From assembly GCF_001005215.1 (NCBI RefSeq), contig NZ_LBNQ01000018.1, positions 47,307 through 111,306 of the forward strand: DNA of 64,000 nucleotides, read 5' to 3'. Positions within the stretch are counted from its first letter, which is position 1. Every line of letters starts with the position of its first letter. A program made the position numbers and the translations under genes. The notes under the pieces are model-generated. The model saw only the letters and a program-made list of their open reading frames with translations. It searched no databases and had not been told where the DNA came from. This document shows positions 1 to 10,500 of this stretch, one piece after another. This DNA comes from Lampropedia cohaerens. GTDB lineage: Bacteria; Pseudomonadota; Gammaproteobacteria; Burkholderiales; Burkholderiaceae_C.

Positions 1-1
1 G

Positions 2-643
2 CAAGTCGAGATCGAAGAGATTCCCTGGACGCCGTTGCGTGTGATCGCCATGCTGATCTTCGTCTGCACGGCTGCAGCCTGGATCTGCAGCTCCTGGATC
101 TCCAGCTGGCTGGGTATTACCTCGACCGACAGCTGGATTGCGCTGCTTGCGGCGATTGCGGTGGTGGTCACGGGCACGGCTACCTGGAAGCAGGTGTCTG
201 ACAATACCGAGTGGGGGGTGCTGTTTCTCTTCGGCGGCGGGCTGACGCTGAGCGCGCTGCTGCAAAGCTCCGGCACTTCTCTGGTGCTGGGTCAGCAGGT
301 CGCGCAGACTTTTGGCGACGCGCATCCGCTGCTGGTGATTCTGATCGTGGCGGTGTTCATCAATATCCTGACCGAATTCACCAGCAATACCGCGTCCGCA
401 GCGCTGCTGGTGCCGGTGTTTGCCGCCATTGCGGTGGAGATGGGCATGCCGCGCGAGGTGATGGTGCTGGTCATCGGCATTGGCGCGTCCTGTGCCTTCA
501 TGCTGCCAGTGGCCACGCCTCCCAATGCCATCGTGTTTGGTACAGGACTGATCAGACAGCGAGAGATGATCTCCGTTGGCGCGGTGCTGAACGTGTTCTG
601 CGTGGCAGTCATCACGCTGTGGGCTTACTTCTTCCTGATGTAG
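2..643 (+). CDS. DASS/SLC13-family anion symporter, C-terminal part (5' end outside window)
   Basis: This is the C-terminal part (about 213 residues) of a divalent anion:sodium symporter-type membrane protein. The frame is open from base 2, and the residues before the first possible internal start (IEEIPWTP...) read like a cytoplasmic linker, so the true start lies upstream of the window. Several hydrophobic helices are visible. Two family hallmarks are present: a TSNTASAALLVP segment and a LPVATPPNAIVFGTG segment, matching the two SNT/TP sodium- and substrate-binding loops of DASS carriers. The likely substrates are dicarboxylates or other organic anions, but the sequence does not fix which. 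The gene ends at TAG and converges on the thioesterase gene, with a shared hairpin between them. Confidence 0.85.
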   Translation, partial: QVEIEEIPWTPLRVIAMLIFVCTAAAWICSSWISSWLGITSTDSWIALLAAIAVVVTGTATWKQVSDNTEWGVLFLFGGGLTLSALLQSSGTSLVLGQQVAQTFGDAHPLLVILIVAVFINILTEFTSNTASAALLVPVFAAIAVEMGMPREVMVLVIGIGASCAFMLPVATPPNAIVFGTGLIRQREMISVGAVLNVFCVAVITLWAYFFLM

Positions 644-660
644 GCAACGCCACGGGGCTG

Positions 661-697
661 CTGCCGGGTCTGATTCGGAGTTCAGTCAGCCCGGCAG
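661..697. terminator. bidirectional hairpin between convergent genes
   Basis: CTGCCGGG at 661-668 pairs with CCCGGCAG at 690-697. The stem extends inward by CTGA/TCAG (670-673 with 686-689) past one bulged base, giving about 12 pairs around a 12-base loop. It sits between two convergent genes and overlaps the thioesterase stop codon. There is no T-run, so the terminator role is inferred from position and stem strength. Confidence 0.5.
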
Positions 698-1138
698 GGT
701 AAGTTGCTGCAACCGTGTCCGCAGTGCCTCAGGTAGCGCGGTGGGGCGGCGCGAGCTGCGATCGACATACACGTGTACGAAGTGCCCGCGTGCAGCGCAC
801 AGCGGCGCGCCTTCTGCAAAGATGCCCACCTCGTAGCGCACGCTGGAGCGCCCAATTCGTGTCACACGCAGGCCGGCATCGACCCTTTGCGGAAACGCCA
901 GCGGCGCAAAGTAGTTGCACTGCGTCTCGACCACCAGTCCGATCACACTGCCGTGATCGAGATCCAGCGCACGGTGGCGGATCAGGTGTGCGTTGACGGC
1001 GGTATCGAACCAGCTGTAGTAGACGACGTTGTTGACATGGCCGTAGATGTCATTGTCGCTCCAGCGCGTGGTGATGGGCTCGAAAGCGGCGTACCGGTCG
1101 CGGCCTTCGGGTTGCGGGAGATGGGCGGATGTGTGCAT
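686..1138 (-). CDS. acyl-CoA thioesterase, hotdog fold (4HBT/FadM-like)
   Basis: This 150-residue protein has the size of a single hotdog-fold thioesterase. The N-terminal segment TTRWSDNDIYGHVNNVVYYSWF carries the family pattern RxxDxDxxGHVNN, whose aspartate is the catalytic residue in 4-hydroxybenzoyl-CoA thioesterase and FadM/YbgC-like enzymes. It should hydrolyse a cytoplasmic acyl-CoA; the chain length cannot be told. It lies 52 bp downstream of the MFS transporter on the same strand and could be co-transcribed with it. No other domain is visible. Confidence 0.85.
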   Translation of the reverse strand: MHTSAHLPQPEGRDRYAAFEPITTRWSDNDIYGHVNNVVYYSWFDTAVNAHLIRHRALDLDHGSVIGLVVETQCNYFAPLAFPQRVDAGLRVTRIGRSSVRYEVGIFAEGAPLCAARGHFVHVYVDRSSRRPTALPEALRTRLQQLTLPG

Positions 1139-1190
1139 GGGTGGGCGCAGGACGTGCAGGGCTCTCGACGGCTGTGCCCACAGCGTGCTG

Positions 1191-2624
1191 TCAGGGCGTG
1201 GGCGAGGCGGATGCGGGCATTTTCAGCCGCATCGCGCTGGCGATGGCCGCGAGTATCGAGAACATTGTCGCCAAGGCGAAAGCCATTGCAGGCCCACTGG
1301 TGGCCTGCGGTGGTGGCCACAGGGCGAACACCCCGGCCGCCAGTGCCGCCCCCAGTGACTGCCCGGTCAGGCGTGCCGTGCCCAGCATGCCGCCTGCCGC
1401 GCCGCTGCGACGGCGCGGTCCGCTAGTGAGGATGATGTGGTTGTTGGGCGACTGAAAGAGTCCGAATCCCACCCCGCACAGCGCCAGCGCGCTGGCCATG
1501 GCCCAGAACGGCGCATCTAGGGGTAGCAGCGCGAGCATGGCCAGACCCAGCGCCATGAGTGCCATGCCGATGCCGCCAAGCAGCCCGCCGGGCACGCGTC
1601 CAATCAACCGTCCGGCGATAGGTGCGCTGATGACGATGCAGATGGGCCATATGCTGACCAGCACGCCGGTCTTCAGCGGAGGGTAATGCAGCAGGCTCAG
1701 TGCCAGGAAAGGCAGGGCGATGAACGCCAGCATCTGTGCACAGAACGCCATCACGGAGGCGCACATCGACAAGGCGAATACCGGAATGCGCAGCAGATCC
1801 AGCGGCAGCAGCGGGTCAGGCCGGTGCCACTGGCGCCGCACGTACCATGCCCACACAACCAGTGCCAGCAAAAGCGCGGTTGCGCTGCGCTTGCCACTAT
1901 CGGTCAGCTGCCACGCAGCCATGCCGTGTGTGGCGAGCCCATCAATGGCCCAGAAAAGCAGCCCGAAAGCCACCATGTTGAGTACCACGTCCAGCCATGC
2001 AAGCGGCGCATGCGCGCTGCGCTCGCTGGCTGGCAGCGCGCGTCGCCCCAACCACACCACCAGCGCTGCCAGCGGTACATGGATGCCAAACAGCCAGTGC
2101 CAGTCCGCCACGGAGAGGATGGCTGCGGCAATCGAGGGGCCTGCGACCGATGAGACGGCCACCGTCAGCGAGTTCAGTGCGATGCCCCGGCCAAGCAATG
2201 CACTGGGATACACCTGTCGCACCAGCGCCGCATTGACGCCCATGACTGCGGCACCGGCCACGCCCTGCACAATGCGGCACAGCACCAACTGCCAGAGGCT
2301 TTGCGCCAGCGTCGAGCACAGTGCCCCAGCACCGAACAGCACCATGCCGGCCAGGTACACGCGCCGGTAACCGATGCGCTCGCCCAGCGAAGCCATGGGC
2401 AGCAACAGGCCAAGTACTGCCAGTTGATAGCCGGTAACGACCCAGACGGTGGCCGCCGCAGTGGCACCGAGCGCGGTGGCAATGCGCGGCAAGGCCAGCG
2501 TAATGAGCGATACGTCCAGCACCACCAGCACCAGCCCCAGCAGAATCACCAGCACCGCGCGGTGGCGTTGCGCGGCAGGCAGGCCATCGGCGGGGGCAGT
2601 CACGGTGCTGAACGGAGAATGCAT
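1191..2624 (-). CDS. MFS transporter, probable drug/metabolite exporter (DHA2-like)
   Basis: This 477-residue integral membrane protein has a hydrophobic profile consistent with 12-14 helices. The first helix (LVILLGLVLVVLDVSLITLALPRIA) and the motif VVTGYQLAVLGLLLPMASLGERIGYRR resemble the DHA2 (EmrB/QacA) branch of the major facilitator superfamily: an aspartate in helix 1 and a motif-A loop after helix 2. It probably exports drugs or metabolites using the proton gradient; the substrate is unknown. It follows the DUF445 gene on the same strand after 94 bp and precedes the thioesterase. Confidence 0.8.
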   Translation of the reverse strand: MHSPFSTVTAPADGLPAAQRHRAVLVILLGLVLVVLDVSLITLALPRIATALGATAAATVWVVTGYQLAVLGLLLPMASLGERIGYRRVYLAGMVLFGAGALCSTLAQSLWQLVLCRIVQGVAGAAVMGVNAALVRQVYPSALLGRGIALNSLTVAVSSVAGPSIAAAILSVADWHWLFGIHVPLAALVVWLGRRALPASERSAHAPLAWLDVVLNMVAFGLLFWAIDGLATHGMAAWQLTDSGKRSATALLLALVVWAWYVRRQWHRPDPLLPLDLLRIPVFALSMCASVMAFCAQMLAFIALPFLALSLLHYPPLKTGVLVSIWPICIVISAPIAGRLIGRVPGGLLGGIGMALMALGLAMLALLPLDAPFWAMASALALCGVGFGLFQSPNNHIILTSGPRRRSGAAGGMLGTARLTGQSLGAALAAGVFALWPPPQATSGPAMAFALATMFSILAAIASAMRLKMPASASPTP

Positions 2625-2718
2625 GCAGGAGGGGGCGGATAACGGGCTGCAAAGCGGCGATTGTCGGTGATTGCGCGCAAGCCTGCTGTAGGGTGTGCCT
2701 GCTTGCAGACGGTCTACG

Positions 2719-3945
2719 CTATGCCAGAACCCACTGGGTGACGGTATGGATGATCAACCCCACAAGGCCACCGACCAGCGTGCCGTTGATGCGAATGTAT
2801 TGCAGGTCACGGCCCAGGTGGCTTTCGACCTCTTCGATCAATTCGCGCGTGTTCCATTGACCCACGCGTTCGCTGACGTAACGGCGCATCGCAGGGCGGT
2901 AACGTTCGATGATCTGCGGGCCGACTTCCTGCACCTGGGCGTTGATCCAGTGGCGCATTTCCGCGTTGTTCTGTAGTTCACGCCCGAGGTGGGACAGGCT
3001 GGCTTCGAGGCGCTGACGCGTGCGTGATTCGGGCCGCGCAAGATCACCAGCCAGCCAGCGCAGCATGTCGGACCAGACCTTGTCGAGATAGGTATTGAGC
3101 GCCGGATGCTCCAGCAGATGGTCGCGCATCTGGCTGGCGCGCTTCTGCAGTTGCGGATCCTGCTTGAGACGCGTGATCCAGTCGTGGATGGTGTGGTCGA
3201 AACGCTGGCGCAACGGGTGCTCGGGCGACTCGCCCATCTCTGCGAGATTGCGCGCGACTGCGCGCAGGATCTTGCGGGTGGTCAGTCGCGCCGCCGCCTG
3301 ATCCAGCGCCAGATAGCGCAGCGCCTTGAGTTCGCGCGCAATGGCCTGGGTGATTTCCTGTTGCGCCGTCTCGCTCTCGATCAGCCGGCCCAGCTGCGAG
3401 AGGATTTCATCGAGCAGTTCCTGGTGGCGTTGCTCGGCGGTCAGCGCATCCAGGAGGGATGCGGCGCTGGCCGAGACATCCACCTGTTGCAGCGCAGTGC
3501 GGACATTGCGCGTGAAGAAGGCGCGCACACGCGCGTCGTCCATGGCGTCAAAGCCAAACCGGGCCGTCGCCAGCAGCGGCTGTGTGAGTGTGCGCAGGTT
3601 CTCCGGCTTTTGCAGCCAGTCGGCCAGCCAGGCGGCTGCATCCCATTGCGCAAGGCGGCTGCGCACATGCGCACCGCCGAGAAAGTTGCGGTCAAGAAAT
3701 TCCGCCAGGCCATCGCCCAGGCGCTGCTGGTTTCTGGCCAGCACGGCTGTGTGCGGGATGGGCAGCCCCATGGGATGGCGAAACAGCGCCACGACTGCAA
3801 ACCAATCGGCCAATGCTCCGACCATGCCCGCCTCGGCAAAGGCGGCGACATAGGGCCAGACAGGATGGTGCTGCCGCAGCGCGGTGGCGACGATGTAGAG
3901 GAGCGTGACAAGCAGCAGCAGGGCTGGAGCGAGGAAATGGCGCAT
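2719..3945 (-). CDS. DUF445 domain-containing membrane protein (YjiN-like)
   Basis: This 408-residue protein has an N-terminal membrane segment and a second one at the extreme C-terminus (LVGGLVGLIIHTVTQWVLA), with a long charged, mostly helical middle. The segment GMVGALADWFAVVALFRHPMGLPIPHTAVL is characteristic of DUF445 proteins such as E. coli YjiN. The function of the family is not established. The gene is divergent from the M20 hydrolase; the roughly 200 bp between them must hold both promoters, but no convincing -35/-10 pair was found. Confidence 0.85.
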   Translation of the reverse strand: MRHFLAPALLLLVTLLYIVATALRQHHPVWPYVAAFAEAGMVGALADWFAVVALFRHPMGLPIPHTAVLARNQQRLGDGLAEFLDRNFLGGAHVRSRLAQWDAAAWLADWLQKPENLRTLTQPLLATARFGFDAMDDARVRAFFTRNVRTALQQVDVSASAASLLDALTAEQRHQELLDEILSQLGRLIESETAQQEITQAIARELKALRYLALDQAAARLTTRKILRAVARNLAEMGESPEHPLRQRFDHTIHDWITRLKQDPQLQKRASQMRDHLLEHPALNTYLDKVWSDMLRWLAGDLARPESRTRQRLEASLSHLGRELQNNAEMRHWINAQVQEVGPQIIERYRPAMRRYVSERVGQWNTRELIEEVESHLGRDLQYIRINGTLVGGLVGLIIHTVTQWVLA

Positions 3946-4146
3946 GCAGTCGGAGCGTCGTAATCGCGTTCTTGGGGCTTGTACGCTGGCGCCCGCAGCG
4001 CAGTTGCGGCTAAACTGGTTGCCCGAATTCCTGCCAAAAACAGAGCCCTGATAGTGGAGCCATTGCCTTGGCTGGCTCTGCGTTGGGCAGGGCGGGACAC
4101 ACCCTCGGTTTCACAGTGCGCCGCTTGCGGCCAGAGAGCAAGACGT

Positions 4147-5355
4147 ATGCAATTGATCGACGCCATTGTCCACCAACGCGAGGAGCTGGTCGCTATCCGC
4201 CGTGATTTGCATGCCCATCCGGAGCTGTGCTTCGAGGAACTACGCACCGCCGATCGGGTGGTCGAGTGCCTGACGCAATGGGGCATCCCGCATCACCGGG
4301 GGCTGGGCAAGACCGGGGTGGTCGGCATCGTGCATGGGCGCGACGGCGGGGCCAGTGGCCGGGCCATCGGCCTGCGCGCCGACATGGATGCGCTGCCGAT
4401 GCAGGAGTTCAACCGCTTCCCGCATGCCAGCCGCAATCCCGGCAAGATGCACGCATGCGGCCATGACGGACATACCACCATGCTGCTGGGGGCTGCGCAG
4501 TACTGGGCGCACGGTCACAACCGGCATTTCGACGGCACGGTCTATCTGATTTTCCAGCCGGCCGAAGAAGGCGGCGGCGGCGCGCGGGAAATGGTCAAGG
4601 AGGGGCTGTTCACGCAGTTCCCGATGCAGGCCGTGTTCGGCATGCACAACTGGCCGGGCATGCGGGCGGGCACCATGGCCGCCAGCGCCGGGCCGGTGAT
4701 GGCTTCTTCCAACGAGTTCAGTGTGACGCTGCGGGGCAAGGGCGGCCATGCGGCGATGCCGCACATGACCATCGACCCGATGCCGGTGGCCTGCCAGATG
4801 GTGTTGGCATTCCAGACCATCGTCAGCCGCAATGTCAAACCGCTGGATGCGGCCGTGGTGTCCGTGACCATGGTGCATGGCGGCGAGGCGACCAACGTCG
4901 TGCCCCATGCCTGTACGCTGCGCGGGACGGTGCGCACGTTCCGCGTGGAGGTACTGGATCTGATCGAGCAACGCATGCGCAAGATCGCCCATGAGTTGGC
5001 AGGCGCCTTTGATTGCGAGGCCGACTTCTCCTTCGTTCGCAACTATCCTGCCACCGTCAACACGGCCGCAGAGGCGGCATTTGCGCGCCGTGTCATGGCT
5101 GAAGTGGTCGGTGCCGACAATGCGCTGGAGCAGGAGCCATCGCTGGCGGCCGAGGACTTTGCCTTCATGCTGCAGGAAAGACCCGGTGCCTACTGCTTCA
5201 TCGCCAATGGGGATGGCGCCCATCGCGACGCCGGCCATGGCGCGGGGCCGTGCACACTGCACAACCCCAGTTACGACTTCAACGACGCGCTGCTGCCGCT
5301 GGGCGCAACGTTCTGGGTGCGCCTGGCCGAGCGTTGGTTTGCCGAGCCGGCTTGA
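4147..5355 (+). CDS. M20 family amidohydrolase (hippurate hydrolase-like)
   Basis: This is a cytoplasmic metal-dependent amidohydrolase of about 402 residues. Metal-site landmarks are RADMDALPMQE, HACGHDGHTTMLLGAA, QPAEEGGGGAREM and MHNWPG, all typical of the M20D/hippurate hydrolase (HipO, AbgA, IAA-amino acid hydrolase) group. A dimerisation-domain segment (GKGGHAAMPHMTIDP) follows. The substrate is probably an N-acyl amino acid. The frame stays open up to 3979, but family proteins begin at MQLIDAIVHQREELVAIRRDLHAHPEL, so the ATG at 4147 is preferred. It stands alone between a divergent gene and tamA. Confidence 0.88.
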   Translation: MQLIDAIVHQREELVAIRRDLHAHPELCFEELRTADRVVECLTQWGIPHHRGLGKTGVVGIVHGRDGGASGRAIGLRADMDALPMQEFNRFPHASRNPGKMHACGHDGHTTMLLGAAQYWAHGHNRHFDGTVYLIFQPAEEGGGGAREMVKEGLFTQFPMQAVFGMHNWPGMRAGTMAASAGPVMASSNEFSVTLRGKGGHAAMPHMTIDPMPVACQMVLAFQTIVSRNVKPLDAAVVSVTMVHGGEATNVVPHACTLRGTVRTFRVEVLDLIEQRMRKIAHELAGAFDCEADFSFVRNYPATVNTAAEAAFARRVMAEVVGADNALEQEPSLAAEDFAFMLQERPGAYCFIANGDGAHRDAGHGAGPCTLHNPSYDFNDALLPLGATFWVRLAERWFAEPA

Positions 5356-5526
5356 ACATCTGTTGACGGACCTTGCGCTCGTCGCGTTGGCCTGCACGGG
5401 GCGGCATGGCGCAGCGCCGGGCGTCTCGCCCGCAGTGCCTGGCCAGTTTTTGACCTTTGTTCACGCGGTCACGCTGGCCCGACGCGACGAAATCCCTGTT
5501 GAAAGCGGGTTCGCCTGACAGCGGCG

Positions 5527-7494
5527 ATGTCAGCCAATGTCAGAATACCGCGCATGATCCGCCCGATTGCATTTTCCTTTCCCGGTCTGAAACCTGCGGC
5601 CCATGTGGCGACTGCGCGCTGGTGTGCGGCGCCGCGCCAGCGATGGCGGGGGCGTGGCGCGCTGGCGCTGGCCTGTGTCACGCTGGGGTTGCAGGGGTGC
5701 GCGGGGCTTGGTGGGGCGGACGCTGCGGATTCTGCCCAGGAGGATCCGTCAGGCATTGTCGTGACACAGGCTGACCCGTCCTTTGACATCGACGTGCGCA
5801 GTGACGACGGCGGCATCGCCAGTCATCTCGAGCGCCATCTGACCCTGCAGCGCTATACCCGTTTTCCCGATCTGCGGGAGACGGAGTTCAATCGATTGTT
5901 GGCCGAGGCCGATGAGAATGCGCGCGATCTGCTCGCAGCGCTGGGTTACTTCAATCCGACCCTTTCGCTGCGTGTGGAGCAAGCGCAGGCTGGTGTCCAG
6001 CCGCCCCGCACCATCGTCATTGAGGTTGAGCCTGGGCCGCAGACCACGGTGGCCGAGCGCACGGTCGCGTTTGCGGAGCCGATGAACAGCGACGCCCGCG
6101 CCGCAGGGCAGCGTGAGCGCATCGTCAGTGGCTGGTCATTGACGACGGGCAGCGGCTTTACCCAGAGCGACTGGGACTCAGCCAAGAGCCGGGGGCTGCG
6201 CGAGTTGCAGAAGTTGCGCTATCCCACCGCGCAGATCGCCCAGAGCCAGGCGAGCGTGCGCGCCGAGGACAACACGGCCAGCCTGTACGTGCTTTATGAC
6301 GCTGGGCCACTCTACCGGTTTGGCGACCTGCAACTCGAAGGTGTGCAGCGGTATGACCCGCAGGGTGTGCGCAACATCGCCCGCATCCCGGAAGGACAGG
6401 AATACAGTGAAGAGGCCTTGCTCGATGCCCAGCAGCGCCTGGCTGCCAGCGGTTATTTCGATTCCGCCTTTCTGATGCTGGACACGCAAAGCGATCCGGA
6501 CCATGCCACCGTCATCGCGCGGGTGCGGGAGGCCAAGTACCAGAAGGTGGTGTTCGGTGTCGGCTTGACGACGGACGCGGGGCCGCGCCTGTCGATCGAT
6601 CACACCCACAACAAGCTCTGGCCGCTGGGCTGGCGTGCCGTCAGCCGGCTCGCGCTGGACCAGCACACGCAGGAAGCGTCCACACTCTGGACGGCCATGC
6701 CTAATCGCGAAGGCTGGTCGTGGTTCACCGGCGGTGAGCTGGGTCGCTCGGAAATCGGTGATTTCAAGGCCAATTCGGTGTCCGTCGTCGGCGGGCGCAG
6801 CAAGCAGGTCGGCCACATCGACCGGCGCTACTACCTGCAGTACGACTTCTCCAAGGTCGAGGGCGGGGATGCGCCGGGCAGTTCGTCGTCGATCATGGCC
6901 AACTACGCGTGGACGGGGCGCTACTTCAACAACCGCAACAACCCCACCGAAGGCTTTGGCATCGGTGCCGAAGGCGGCATCGGCTTTACCCTCACGCCGC
7001 AGCGTGAACCTTTCCTGCGCACCCACCTGCGCGGGCTGTATCTTCTGCCGGTCGGCGCGGCCAACGAGGTCGGGCGGCGCAGCCGCATTGCGCTGCGCAG
7101 CGATGTCGGGGCGATCTGGGCCGACGATGGCACTGAAGTGCCTGCCACGCTGCTGTTTCTCACTGGTGGTGATACCACGGTGCGCGGCTATGGCTACGAG
7201 AGCATCGGCTCGCGCTCCGAAAGCGGGCGGCTCTATGGCGGGCGCTATTTGGGCGTGGGCAGTGTCGAGTGGCAGCGGCCGATGACGATGTTCGGCAACC
7301 AGACCGACTGGGAATACGCGCTGTTCGTCGATACGGGCTTCGTCTCCAATGACATCGACGCGGTGTCGCTGTACACCGGCGTCGGCACGGGCATCCGCTG
7401 GAACAGCCCCGTCGGTCCCATGCAGGCCGACGTGGCCTACGGTATCGACAAGGAACAACTGCGGCTGCACCTGCGCCTGGGCTTTACTTTCTGA
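5527..7494 (+). CDS. tamA: TamA-like outer-membrane assembly factor (Omp85 family)
   Basis: This 655-residue protein has N-terminal POTRA-like repeats (roughly residues 75-330) followed by a 16-strand-type barrel. The barrel contains TGGDTTVRGYGYESIG, the conserved (V)RGY loop of Omp85 proteins, and it ends in aromatic F (LRLGFTF), as expected for a barrel recognised by the Bam complex. With TamB it moves proteins or lipids between the inner and outer membranes. The N-terminus is unusual: a long basic leader and then LACVTLGLQGCAG, which could be a lipobox with Gln at -2. An alternative ATG is at 5554. tamB starts 39 bp downstream, the standard order. Confidence 0.92.
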   Translation: MSANVRIPRMIRPIAFSFPGLKPAAHVATARWCAAPRQRWRGRGALALACVTLGLQGCAGLGGADAADSAQEDPSGIVVTQADPSFDIDVRSDDGGIASHLERHLTLQRYTRFPDLRETEFNRLLAEADENARDLLAALGYFNPTLSLRVEQAQAGVQPPRTIVIEVEPGPQTTVAERTVAFAEPMNSDARAAGQRERIVSGWSLTTGSGFTQSDWDSAKSRGLRELQKLRYPTAQIAQSQASVRAEDNTASLYVLYDAGPLYRFGDLQLEGVQRYDPQGVRNIARIPEGQEYSEEALLDAQQRLAASGYFDSAFLMLDTQSDPDHATVIARVREAKYQKVVFGVGLTTDAGPRLSIDHTHNKLWPLGWRAVSRLALDQHTQEASTLWTAMPNREGWSWFTGGELGRSEIGDFKANSVSVVGGRSKQVGHIDRRYYLQYDFSKVEGGDAPGSSSSIMANYAWTGRYFNNRNNPTEGFGIGAEGGIGFTLTPQREPFLRTHLRGLYLLPVGAANEVGRRSRIALRSDVGAIWADDGTEVPATLLFLTGGDTTVRGYGYESIGSRSESGRLYGGRYLGVGSVEWQRPMTMFGNQTDWEYALFVDTGFVSNDIDAVSLYTGVGTGIRWNSPVGPMQADVAYGIDKEQLRLHLRLGFTF

Positions 7495-7533
7495 CGCAGC
7501 AGTGCGCATCCCCTGCGCAGGTTGCCATTTGCC

Positions 7534-10500
7534 ATGACTGATCAATCTCCCGACCCATCCTTTCAACACGTCGCCAGCGCGCCTGCCACACCGCCACGCA
7601 GGCGCTGGCTGCGGCGCCTGCTGTGGCTGCTTGTCGCGCTATTGTTGGTCGTCGCAGCGGCAATCGGCGGCCTGCTCTGGTGGGCCTCCTCCAGCCAGTC
7701 ACTGGCCGGCGCGCTGGCGCTGGCGCAGCGCTTGCTGCCGCAGGGGCAGACATTGCAGTACGAGGGCGTGCAGGGCTCTATCTCTGGCGGCGGCCATATC
7801 ACCCGTCTGCGCTACGCGATGCCGGGCACGCAAGTCGAGGTGCAGGATTTCACGCTCGACTGGTCGCTGTCCCAGCTGTGGCACCGTGCCTTGCACGTTC
7901 GCACGTTGCAGGCCGAGCGTATTCACGTCCGGCTGACGCCACAGCCTGAAACGCCGGAACCAGAAGGCCCGCCGTTTCGCATGCCCGAGCAGCTCACGCT
8001 GCCCATCGCCGTCACGCTGCCGCTGCGCGTTGGCAGCGTCGAGATCGAGACCGTCGCGCAGGACGGCACCGCTGCCACGCAGACGATCGAGAACGTGGCG
8101 GCGCAGTACAGCTACGACCACGATTGGCATGCGCTGCAACTTGACAGTCTGCAATACCAGGACAGCCGCCTCCGGGGCCGGCTGCGGTTGCATGCGCAGC
8201 AGCTGGACGTGCAGGCCCGCGTGGGCGCGTGGCTGCGCAATCTCGCGCCGCAGGCGCCAGCCACCCTGCACGCGGTGCTGCAGGCCGACGGCTCACTGGC
8301 CGGGGGGGAGGCGGCGCAGCTGCAGGTGCGCCTGGACGCGCGTGAGCAGGCCCTCTCCACCGCAGTGCCGCAGGGAGATGACTTGCTGACGCTGCAGGAG
8401 GGCACGGCCGATGCGGCGGGCGCCCCGGCACAGCTGCAGGGACAGGCGGAACTGCACCCCTGGCGCAGCCAGCCAGTGCAGCAGGCGGAACTCGCGCTGG
8501 CGCACCTCAATGCCCAGGCCTTTGCCGCCGCTGCGCCGCACACCGACGTGAACGGCACGTTGCAGCTGCGCCCCCTGGCCGCTGCCGAGGCACAGCAGGC
8601 ATGGCAGCTGCAAGCGGATGTGCGCAACGCCAGTGCGGGTCAGTGGGACGAAGGCCTGCTGCCGGTCCAGCAACTGCAGGCTGATATGGCTTACGCCCCC
8701 ACGCAGCTGCGCATTGCCCAGTTGCAGCTGCTGCTGGCTGCTGCTGGCGAGCGCGAGCCTGGCCGCGTCACCCTGCGGGGGCAGGCGGACCCCCAGCAGT
8801 TGGCGCAGGCCGAGGCATCGCTGGCGCTGGAGGCGGTTGACATGCAGGCACTGATGCGCACGCTGCCGCAGACGCAGCTTGGCGGCACTGTCTCCCTGGC
8901 GCCGCTGGATGGCGGCGCGCCCGTGCCCGCGGATCTGGCGCAGGCACGCTGGGCCGTGGCCGCCGACCTCAGCAATGCCCAGCCGGGCATGCTTGACCAG
9001 CAGCGCCTGCCGGTGCGTGAATTGCTTGCCAAGGCGCAGATCACGCCCGAGCGCTGGAGCGCCGAGACGCTGCAGGCGCACATCGGCGATGGAAGCGTGA
9101 CGTTGCAGGGGCATTACGCGCCGCAGACCCGTGCGCTGGAGGTGCAAGGGCTGGTGCAGGCGCTGCCGCTGGTGCAGATGCACAGTGAACTGGCGGCAGG
9201 CCAGGTACCGGACCTGGGCGGTAGCCTGACCGCCGCAGGCCAGCTCGGCAGCTCTGTGGCCTTCGACGTGGACATCGCCAGCCAGGGCGTGACGGGCAAT
9301 GCCGCGGGCCGCCGACGCGGTCAGTGGGATGTACGCGCCATCCAGACCAAGGGCCAGTGGACGCCGCAGCAGTTGCAGATCGAGCGCGTGCATCTGGACG
9401 CATTCCAGGCGAGGGTCGACTCCAGTGGCGTGCGCGTGGCCCTGCCAGATGCCGCGGAGATCGAAGCTGCATGGACCGCGCAGGCACCGGGGCTGCAGAT
9501 GCAGGCCGACACCCGCATGCACAAGACCGACGGCAGTGGACGGCTGGAGTTGGACATTGCTTCCGCAGAGCAGTTCGTTGCGTGGCTGCATGACCTGCCA
9601 ATGGCAGCACAAATGGTACCTGCGTTGCAGGCGCAGGGCGCAACCAGCATCCGCGCCGACTGGCAGGGCGGCTGGCAACAGTGGCTCGAAGGGCTGCAGC
9701 GCCCCGCCGCACAGCCGCAGTTGCGCATGCACCTGCAGGCGCAGAGCGATGGACTGCAGCTTGTCATGCCGGCAGCCGAAGGCGCACAGGCTGGCGGCAC
9801 CGCGATCGACGTACGGTCGCTGGATGTGAACCTGCAAGGCAATCTGGCTGCGGCCACGCTGGCCGCCCGGCTAGATGCCACCGCCAACGGCATTCAGGCC
9901 AACGCCCAGGCACAGGCGGCGTTGCGGCAGCAGGGTGGTAGCAGCCAGCCGCAGTGGCAGATCGCGATCGAACGCCTGGCGGGTGCGGCCACATTGCCGC
10001 AGCACGCGCAGCCGTGGCAGCTACAGGTTGATGAGGGCCTGCAGGTTACGGTGCAAACGGGCAACCGGTTGCAGCTGACGACAAGTGCAGGCCAGGCACG
10101 CCTGATGCCTCCAGCGGAAGTGGCGGCGCGAGGCGAGGCGCTGACACTGCGCTGGGAACCGCTGCGCTTTGCCCAGGCGCCAGGAGGTGCGATCACGCTG
10201 CAGACGCGTGGACAGTTGCAGGGACTGGTGCCGGCCTGGATTGACGGGCTGCTTGCCGACAATCCACCGCTGCGCAACGCAGGTGTGCGCTCCACGCTGG
10301 TGCTGGACGGCAGCTGGGATGTAGAGCTGGCCGACACCCTGCAATTGCAGGCCGTGCTGCAACGCAGCCAGGGCGATATATGGCTGACCGACGTGCAGCA
10401 ACCAGCGGGCAGCACCGCCGATGGCCAGCCACCGGGCCTGGCAGCAGGCATCCGCGCAATGCAGCTGCGTGCGCAGTCGCAGGGGCAGGATGTCGAGGTC

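Noticed and set aside
3979..4146. N-terminal extension of the M20 amidohydrolase
   Set aside because: The 56 extra residues are Arg/Ala-rich, unlike the family, and the conserved N-terminus starts exactly at the ATG at 4147.
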